A program made the translations under genes and the position numbers. Positions 6,210 through 10,684 of a stretch of DNA of 10,684 nt are shown one piece after another (within the stretch, counting starts at the first letter, position 1; each line of letters starts with the position of its first letter). Location of the stretch: positions 1-10,684 of the forward strand of contig CAYWTM010000117.1 in assembly GCA_964460185.1 (NCBI GenBank), given 5' to 3'. A model generated the notes under the pieces. That model did no database searches, was not told where the DNA came from, and saw nothing but the letters and a program-made list of their open reading frames with translations. The DNA is from JAVJPJ01 sp040217295 (GTDB lineage: Bacteria; Pseudomonadota; Alphaproteobacteria; Rhodobacterales; Rhodobacteraceae).

Positions 6210-7544
6210 TCAAGCCCCGTTTGCCTGCACCAGGTCCCAAAGCCACCGCGCAGTCCGCAACAGCTGCAGATCGCCCCCCACCGGTCCGACAAGCTGGACG
6301 CCCATGGGCAGCCCGTTGGGCGCAGTCAACAGCGGGAGGGTGATTGCAGGCGTCCCGGCCATTGTCCACAGACCGTTGAAGATGGAATCGCCCGTGGATC
6401 CCAGGCCCTCGGGTGCGGGGCCAAGAGCCGCCGGACACAAGATTGCGTCACACCGGGCGAATACCGGTTCAAGCGCCGCGCCTAGGGCGTCTTGATGCGC
6501 CAGTGCCGCAAGGTAGGTATGGGCAGGCATCTGCAACCCCTCCTCGATGGCCGCCCTCGTCGGCGGGCCGAGTTTGTCAGCGCCTGCTTCGAGATAACGG
6601 CGATAGTAATGGCCCATCTCGGCGGTGTTGATCACGGCGCGATGCGCCGCTGATTCCCCGAATACCCCCGGCAGGTCCGCGTCGATGACGCAGCCTCCCA
6701 ACTGTGCCCGGAACGCGGCAAAGGCTTCGCGCAGGGCGCGATCAGCGCGATCCCAGCCGGGCAATTCCACGAAGGCCAGGACAGGGGGCCGGTCGCGGTC
6801 CGCCAGCGCCGTGTGCAACCGTTCTGCGCTGGATGCAGCGGGGGTTGGCCGGCCCTCGAACAAGGCCGTGGCAAGCAAGGCCGCGCCACCGGGGTCCCTG
6901 GCGAAGACCCCGACCGTATCGAGGCTGTGCGACTGCATCAGCACCCCATGCCGGGAAATGGCGTGCAGGCTTGGCTTGAACCCGGTGATCCCGCAAAACG
7001 ATGCCGGGCGCACCACCGATCCGCCCGTCTGGGTTCCGATCGCCAAGGGGATCATACCATCCGCCACGGCCGCCGCGGAGCCCGAGGACGAGCCGCCCGG
7101 CGTGTGCCGCGGATTGTGCGGGTTGCGTGTCTTGTTGGGGTGAAGGAAGGCAAGCTCGGTCGTGACCGTCTTGCCGAACATGATCGCACCGGCAGCCTTG
7201 AGCCGAACGACCACGTCCGCATCGGCCTGCGGGACCCGTCCCGCATCGATGGGACAGCCGTTCCGTGTCGGGATGCCCGCGGTATCGATCACGTCCTTCA
7301 CACCGACGGGCAGACCATGCAGCGGGCCAAGCGGATCGCCCGAGGCGCGCAGGCTGTCCAGCCGCTCGGCTTGCTGCAAGACGGCTTCGGCATCGAACCA
7401 GACCCACGCCTCGATCTCGGCCTCGCGGGCCTCGATCCGCGCGATGCAGGCCCGGGCCAGCTCAACCGCCGACAAGGCCCCGGTGGCAAGGCGGTCGCGC
7501 AGGTCGACTGCATCAAGGGTCGGCAATTGCGGGTCCGGGGTCAT
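6210..7544 (-). CDS. Amidase-signature (AS) family amidase
   Basis: A 444-residue amide hydrolase of the amidase-signature family, with a Ser-cisSer-Lys triad. Lysine K83 lies in LPVGVKDVID, the cis-serine S152 in TPGGSSSGSAAAVADG, and the nucleophile S176 in TQTGGSVVRPASFCGITGFKP; the spacing of 24 residues between the two serines equals that in mammalian FAAH. The C-terminal GTPAITLPL and LPMGVQLVG segments are also typical. The GSSSGSAAAV and TGGSVVRPA wording is close to malonamidase E2-like enzymes, but substrate cannot be read from sequence; GatA is unlikely because gatC and gatB are absent. The frame is open for 155 codons upstream to 8009, but family alignment starts at the ATG at 7544, which lacks a clear Shine-Dalgarno sequence. 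It lies tail-to-tail with the FAH gene, with 177 bp between their stop codons. Confidence 0.88.
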   Translation of the reverse strand: MTPDPQLPTLDAVDLRDRLATGALSAVELARACIARIEAREAEIEAWVWFDAEAVLQQAERLDSLRASGDPLGPLHGLPVGVKDVIDTAGIPTRNGCPIDAGRVPQADADVVVRLKAAGAIMFGKTVTTELAFLHPNKTRNPHNPRHTPGGSSSGSAAAVADGMIPLAIGTQTGGSVVRPASFCGITGFKPSLHAISRHGVLMQSHSLDTVGVFARDPGGAALLATALFEGRPTPAASSAERLHTALADRDRPPVLAFVELPGWDRADRALREAFAAFRAQLGGCVIDADLPGVFGESAAHRAVINTAEMGHYYRRYLEAGADKLGPPTRAAIEEGLQMPAHTYLAALAHQDALGAALEPVFARCDAILCPAALGPAPEGLGSTGDSIFNGLWTMAGTPAITLPLLTAPNGLPMGVQLVGPVGGDLQLLRTARWLWDLVQANGA

Positions 7545-8113
7545 GAAGGTGTGTCCGATGCTATGGGTGTCAGGATATGACAACTTGCGCCACCCCAAGG
7601 CAAACCCCGAATACATGTCGATCGTCGCGGGTGACACCCGAACGGGCCCCTGCCCACCAAGGCTGCAAGGGGCAATATCGCCAAAGTGCACGCGACGCGG
7701 CGCTTGCGACGCCTGTTGTCGCGAATGTTCGGGTGCGTTGGGTTGCACATGGCCGTCCATTTCCCCCGGGCCCTGCGGAATGCGCCTGCAAAACTGCCCG
7801 ATACCGGGCCGCACCGCGGAAATGCCGCCCAATTGTTGGGCATGCGAAAAAACCGCCGCCGCGCGCCGCTGAGCAGGCTTGGCCGGCCGCATCGGACAGG
7901 TAACGGTGAGGGTGTCGGGCACGGTTCCATCTCCTCCCTTCCTTCCCGGAACCGATGAACCGATAAGAATATCTTGCTGGCGGCCCGCCTCCTCGTCTCT
8001 CTTCCACATTGGTCGGGTCGCCAGTTCTTTTCCCGGAGTAGAAGCAGTCAGGGCCGCGCGCTCGGGTCATTGCTCCCTTCCAAGACGCATTGCGTCGAAT
8101 GAAGGAGCAAGAG
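7545..8113. other. 569-bp gap without a supported gene
   Basis: This lies between the divergent amidase and oxygenase genes. Several frames stay open because the DNA is GC-rich, including the upstream extension of the amidase frame, but none gives a recognisable domain, a good ribosome binding site or a protein-like composition. It should hold the two divergent promoters and leaders. The only structure I can point to is a 13-bp palindrome at 7628-7640 and a minus-strand TTGTCA (revcomp of 7578-7583) without a good -10. It could also be the eroded remains of a gene. Confidence 0.5.
7628..7640. promoter_or_regulatory. Palindrome CGGGTG-A-CACCCG upstream of the amidase gene
   Basis: A perfect 6-bp inverted repeat around one central A, 84 bp upstream of the amidase ATG. 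It could be an operator for a local regulator or a small hairpin in a leader. There is no supporting second copy in the gap. Confidence 0.3.
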
Positions 8114-9112
8114 ATGCAGGATTCCCATGGCTATGATGAACTCCGGCGCGAGGCGCGCATCGGTGGATTGGGCACCGAGGGTGACTATCGGGTCGCCGTC
8201 ATCGACCTGAGCGATTTCGAAACCCGGAAATCCGATATTGCGGACCAACTGTGGGATGCCGCCACGACGCTTGGCCTGTTCCAGGTGACCGGCCACGGGA
8301 TTCGCACCGAGCAGATCGAAGAGGCTTTCGCCCTGTCCGAGGCGTTTTTCGCACAAGATGCGGAGGCCAAGGCAAAGATGCCGCTCAGGCCCGGCACCAA
8401 TGCCGGGTGGGAGTTCAAGTCACAGGTCCGCCCTTCGACCGGGACGCCCGACCAGAAGGAAAGCTATCAGATCACCCGCCCGCGGATGGACGGTCTTTGG
8501 CCCGAAGCCGATGCGATCCCCGGCTTTCGCGACAAGATGCTTGCCTTTGAGGCCGCGAACTGGGCGGTGGCGATGCGAGTGCTGAGCTGTTTCGCGATGA
8601 AACTGGGGTTTGACGAAGACCTGTTCGCCCGCGCCCATGACCCGGCCTCGCCCGAATACCAATCGACCCTGCGACTGATCCACTATCTGCCCATGGAAAA
8701 CGCCAAGCCCGAGGATTTCCAGGGCTGGCGCGCGGGGGCCCATACGGATTTCGACTGCCTTACCTTGTTGCATCAGAAAACCGGGCAAGGCGGATTGCAG
8801 GTCTGCCCCGGTCACGCCGCCGAAGACGGCGCATGGACCAGCGTGGAACCGGTCACCGGCGTGATCACCTGCAATATCGGCGACATGCTGATGCGGTGGT
8901 CCGACGATCAGTTGTTGTCGAACCCGCACAGGGTGCGGATGCCGCGCGCCGATGAATACCTCGGGCCGCGCTATTCGATGCCTTTCTTTGCGCAGGCCAA
9001 CAAGGATTTCGTGCTTCAGGGCCCCGCGCGGAAATACCCCGCGATCACCGCCGGCGACTACATTCTTGAACGCATAAGGGCCAATTACGATGCGCTGAAG
9101 ACTGGTGCCTGA
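8114..9112 (+). CDS. Fe(II)/2-oxoglutarate-dependent oxygenase, isopenicillin N synthase-like
   Basis: A 332-residue cytoplasmic non-haem iron dioxygenase. The N-terminal DIOX_N part reads VAVIDLSDFE (28-36) and TTLGLFQVTGHGI (51-63). The double-stranded beta-helix part holds the iron ligands H210 and D212 in GAHTDFDCLTLL, H272 in SNPHRVRMP, and the 2-oxoglutarate-binding R287-x-S289 in GPRYSMPFF. All key residues are present, so it should be active. Bacterial members hydroxylate or desaturate varied small molecules; the substrate is unknown here. The ATG at 8114 is chosen because AAGGAG lies 6 nt upstream; in-frame TTG (8090) and ATG (8099) are poorer. A hairpin 27 nt after the stop probably ends the transcript. 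Confidence 0.9.
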   Translation: MQDSHGYDELRREARIGGLGTEGDYRVAVIDLSDFETRKSDIADQLWDAATTLGLFQVTGHGIRTEQIEEAFALSEAFFAQDAEAKAKMPLRPGTNAGWEFKSQVRPSTGTPDQKESYQITRPRMDGLWPEADAIPGFRDKMLAFEAANWAVAMRVLSCFAMKLGFDEDLFARAHDPASPEYQSTLRLIHYLPMENAKPEDFQGWRAGAHTDFDCLTLLHQKTGQGGLQVCPGHAAEDGAWTSVEPVTGVITCNIGDMLMRWSDDQLLSNPHRVRMPRADEYLGPRYSMPFFAQANKDFVLQGPARKYPAITAGDYILERIRANYDALKTGA

Positions 9113-9139
9113 GGGACACAGACACATTTCCGCCATATT

Positions 9140-9170
9140 TCCGCCCCCTTTCCGACAGGATCGGGGCGGA
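9140..9170 (+). terminator. Hairpin after the oxygenase gene
   Basis: The 8-bp stem TCCGCCCC/GGGGCGGA (9140-9147 with 9163-9170) encloses a loop in which TCC and GGA can pair again. No T-tract follows, so it is a probable weak or Rho-assisted terminator separating the oxygenase from the small ORF downstream. Confidence 0.5.
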
Positions 9171-9215
9171 GCGTGAAACACAAAGGGCAGCACTGAAAAA
9201 ACGAGGAGCATGAAT

Positions 9216-9314
9216 ATGCCCCAACCAACTCAAACCCCGCCGAAACCCAAGGGTGCGAAAGACGGCAAGGACCGTCCCGCGCCTGTGCGCTTTTCGGACT
9301 GGGCCAGCATCTGA
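9216..9314 (+). CDS. Putative 32-residue proline- and lysine-rich small protein
   Basis: An ATG at 9216 lies 7 nt after GAGGAG (9203-9208) and opens a 32-codon frame closed by TGA at 9312-9314. It begins MPQPTQTPPKPKGAKDGK and ends PVRFSDWASI. A second ATG at 9210 is too close to the ribosome binding site. The N-terminal half is disordered-looking (P, K, T), and the tail is hydrophobic with a tryptophan. There is no signal peptide or membrane span. It lies 27 nt before the TfoX-C gene and may share its transcript. I do not recognise a family. The strong ribosome binding site and the short spacing to the next gene are the only support. Confidence 0.5.
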   Translation: MPQPTQTPPKPKGAKDGKDRPAPVRFSDWASI

Positions 9315-9341
9315 TACGCTGCCGGGTGGAGGCGCCCGGCG

Positions 9342-9689
9342 ATGACAGATGACAGCGATGGTGATCCGCTCACCGCGATCCGCAATATCGGCCCCGCATT
9401 GGCGGCAGACCTGACGCGCGCGGGCATTTCAACGGCCAGCGCCCTGCGCAGTGTCGGCGCGGACGAGGCCTACAGGCGTCTTCTGGCCAGCGGCACCCGG
9501 CCCCATTTCATCGGCTATTACGTGTTGCACATGGCGCTTCAGGGTCGCCCGTGGAACGACTGCAAGGGTGCAGAGAAAGACGCGTTGCGCGCGAAATTCG
9601 ATGCCATGAAGGCCGGAATGCAGGGCCAGGGCAACGACAGCGCACTCGAACGCATCCTCGACCAGATCGGTGTCGGTGCGCGCCGCTGA
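9342..9689 (+). CDS. TfoX C-terminal domain-containing protein
   Basis: A 115-residue protein formed essentially by a TfoX_C domain. A helix-hairpin-helix-like segment RNIGPALAADLTRAGI (14-29) is followed by TASALRSVGADEAYRRL (31-47) and the family's ALQGRPWND motif (65-73). The N-terminal TfoX domain of the competence regulator Sxy/TfoX is missing, as is common in stand-alone alphaproteobacterial copies. The fold suggests DNA or protein binding, but no activity is established for such short forms. The ATG at 9342 follows GGAGG with 9 nt spacing. The C-terminal 25 residues are not part of the domain and look helical. Confidence 0.8.
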   Translation: MTDDSDGDPLTAIRNIGPALAADLTRAGISTASALRSVGADEAYRRLLASGTRPHFIGYYVLHMALQGRPWNDCKGAEKDALRAKFDAMKAGMQGQGNDSALERILDQIGVGARR

Positions 9690-9768
9690 CGGCCCCCCTC
9701 CGGGCACCATCCCCCTGCGGCACGGTGAATGCGCCCGACTGCCCCGATGAACGGCCGTCCCGCATCGA

Positions 9769-9782
9769 CTGATCTGGGTCAA
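9769..9782 (+). promoter_or_regulatory. FnrL/FNR-type site upstream of the cytochrome c gene
   Basis: CTGAT-CTGG-GTCAA matches the FNR/FnrL consensus TTGAY-N4-RTCAA at 9 of 10 informative positions (first base C instead of T). Its centre lies about 40 bp before a start expected from the -10-like TAATCT at 9804-9809, the spacing of FNR-activated class II promoters. This predicts induction of the cytochrome at low oxygen. The match is direct; the regulation is inferred. Confidence 0.6.
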
Positions 9783-9855
9783 TTCACACCCGAGATCTGG
9801 CGGTAATCTTCCCCTCACACAGTCATTTGAACCGATCCGAGGGGAGGGCCTTTTC

Positions 9856-10278
9856 ATGAGCCGTTTTTCAAGAATGCTCACATTGCTGATGGGGTGCGCG
9901 ATGGGATTGCCGCTGGCGGCCGGCGCGCAAAGCATCGGGCAGACCGAATTCATGGACAGTTGCGCGCAATGCCATGGCGGCTCGGGCATGGGAGACGGGC
10001 CGCTGGCGGGGTATCTGAACACCGCGGTCCCCGACCTGACCCTTGTGCAAAACGCCAATGGCGGCGTTTTCCCGGTGACGGCCATGTACCGGATCATCGA
10101 CGGCTCGGACACGTCGGGCGTTCACGGCACCAGCGACATGCCCGCATGGGGCCGCCGCTATGAGACGAGAGGCGCCGGTGTGGCCAACCCCGATTTCCGC
10201 GACGAAGAGGCCGCGACCTACGCACAATTCAGGATCCTGGCCCTGATCGAATACCTCGCCAGCATCCAGCAAGATTAA
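9856..10278 (+). CDS. Periplasmic class I cytochrome c, single haem
   Basis: A 140-residue secreted electron carrier. Residues 1-25 form a Sec signal peptide (SRF-x-R start, hydrophobic LTLLMGCAMGLPLAAG, cleavage likely after AGA, giving QSIGQ...). The haem-binding motif C36-A-Q-C39-H40 is followed by GGSGMGDGPLAGYL, and M95 in SDMPAWG is the probable sixth ligand. The order CxxCH, GMGDGPL, DLT, MPAWG resembles small cytochromes c with links to terminal oxidases or periplasmic dehydrogenases, but the partner is not visible. The ATG at 9856 has GGGAGGG 7 nt upstream. An FnrL-like box lies 74 bp before the start, so it is likely raised under oxygen limitation. It is probably monocistronic, ending at a strong hairpin. 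Confidence 0.9.
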   Translation: MSRFSRMLTLLMGCAMGLPLAAGAQSIGQTEFMDSCAQCHGGSGMGDGPLAGYLNTAVPDLTLVQNANGGVFPVTAMYRIIDGSDTSGVHGTSDMPAWGRRYETRGAGVANPDFRDEEAATYAQFRILALIEYLASIQQD

Positions 10279-10306
10279 ATCACCCAGGCCTTTTCGATCA
10301 CGACAA

Positions 10307-10335
10307 AGGGCCGCCCCATATTCCGGGGCGGCCCT
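10307..10335. terminator. Bidirectional terminator between cytochrome c and ndk
   Basis: A perfect 11-bp stem AGGGCCGCCCC/GGGGCGGCCCT with the 7-nt loop ATATTCC. On the plus strand it is followed by CATTTTC, and on the minus strand by TTTGTCG, so it can serve both convergent genes. It lies 28 nt after the cytochrome stop and 25 nt from the ndk stop. Confidence 0.85.
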
Positions 10336-10360
10336 CATTTTCTGACACAAATCGGTTGGA

Positions 10361-10684
10361 TCAGCCGACCAGTTCGAGACCCGAGAAGAAATAGGCGATC
10401 TCTTCGGCGGCGGTTTCGGGCGCGTCGGATCCGTGGACGGAGTTTTCGCCGACCGACTGGGCGAATTCCTTGCGGATGGTGCCCTCGGCCGCGTCAGCGG
10501 GGTTGGTGGCCCCCATTACTTCGCGGTAGGTCGCGATGGCGTTTTCGCCTTCGAGAACCTGCACGACGACAGGCTCGGACGCCATGAATTCACACAGTTC
10601 GCCGTAAAAGGGGCGTTCCTTGTGCACGGCGTAGAACACGCCGGCCTGCGCCATGGTCAGGTGAATGCGCTTTTGCGCGATGAT
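10361..10684 (-). CDS. ndk: Nucleoside-diphosphate kinase, C-terminal part (start outside window)
   Basis: The last 107 codons of Ndk, whose usual length is about 140; the first roughly 33 residues lie beyond the right edge. Ndk moves the gamma-phosphate from ATP to other (d)NDPs through a phosphohistidine and keeps nucleotide pools balanced in the cytosol. Visible family segments are KRIHLT, FYAVHKERPFYGELCEFM, VVVQVLEGENAI, the nucleotide-binding MGATNPADAAEGTIRKEFA, the catalytic histidine in SVHGSDAPETAAEEI, and the ending YFFSGLELVG. All expected residues of this part are intact. It is convergent with the cytochrome gene. Confidence 0.97.
   Translation of the reverse strand: MIAQKRIHLTMAQAGVFYAVHKERPFYGELCEFMASEPVVVQVLEGENAIATYREVMGATNPADAAEGTIRKEFAQSVGENSVHGSDAPETAAEEIAYFFSGLELVG

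Noticed and set aside
7545..8009. 155-residue N-terminal extension of the amidase
   Set aside because: The amidase family begins near the ATG at 7544; the extension has no recognisable domain or signal and no conserved-looking segments.
8420..9211. 263-codon minus-strand open frame opposite the oxygenase
   Set aside because: It is the antisense shadow of a gene with all catalytic residues intact on the plus strand.

Overview
The window looks like chromosomal DNA from an alphaproteobacterium, most likely of the Rhodobacteraceae (Roseobacter group). This is inferred from the GC-rich coding sequence, a K-antigen type capsule operon, an FnrL-like box ahead of a small cytochrome c, and the style of the FAH, TfoX-C and Ndk proteins. 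No rRNA, tRNA, CRISPR array or insertion sequence was seen.

Left part (1-4451, all minus strand): a surface-polysaccharide operon read right to left. In transcription order it holds a small winged-helix regulator, a KpsS-type capsule Kdo transferase, a Wza-type outer-membrane export lipoprotein, a TviB-type UDP-N-acetylhexosamine 6-dehydrogenase, and the N-terminus of a probable glycosyltransferase that runs off the left edge. From kpsS onward the genes are almost gapless (ATGA overlap, then 3-nt and 2-nt gaps). TviB would supply an N-acetyl-hexosaminuronic acid, KpsS would build the Kdo linker on the lipid anchor, and the lipoprotein would carry the polymer across the outer membrane. The inner-membrane ABC transporter is not in the window.

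Middle (4452-5348): about 650 bp of AT-richer DNA upstream of the operon, made of an imperfect tandem duplication with a period of 291 bp. Both copies keep a short dyad at the same place, and the outermost dyad base pair changes in a compensating way. This is followed by a broken N-terminal remnant of a YafY/WYL-type regulator on the plus strand. The stretch looks like the seam between the capsule locus and a more housekeeping-like, GC-rich region.

Right part (5349-10684): separately transcribed metabolic genes. They are an FAH-superfamily hydrolase (+), an amidase-signature enzyme (-), a 569-bp gap without a convincing gene, an isopenicillin-N-synthase-like Fe(II)/2-oxoglutarate oxygenase (+), a tiny 32-residue ORF with a strong ribosome binding site (+), a TfoX C-terminal-domain protein (+), a periplasmic cytochrome c with an FnrL-like site (+), and the C-terminal part of nucleoside-diphosphate kinase (-). 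A strong bidirectional hairpin separates the last two.

The most unusual item is the duplicated non-coding element ahead of the capsule operon. The rest is mostly recognisable families.
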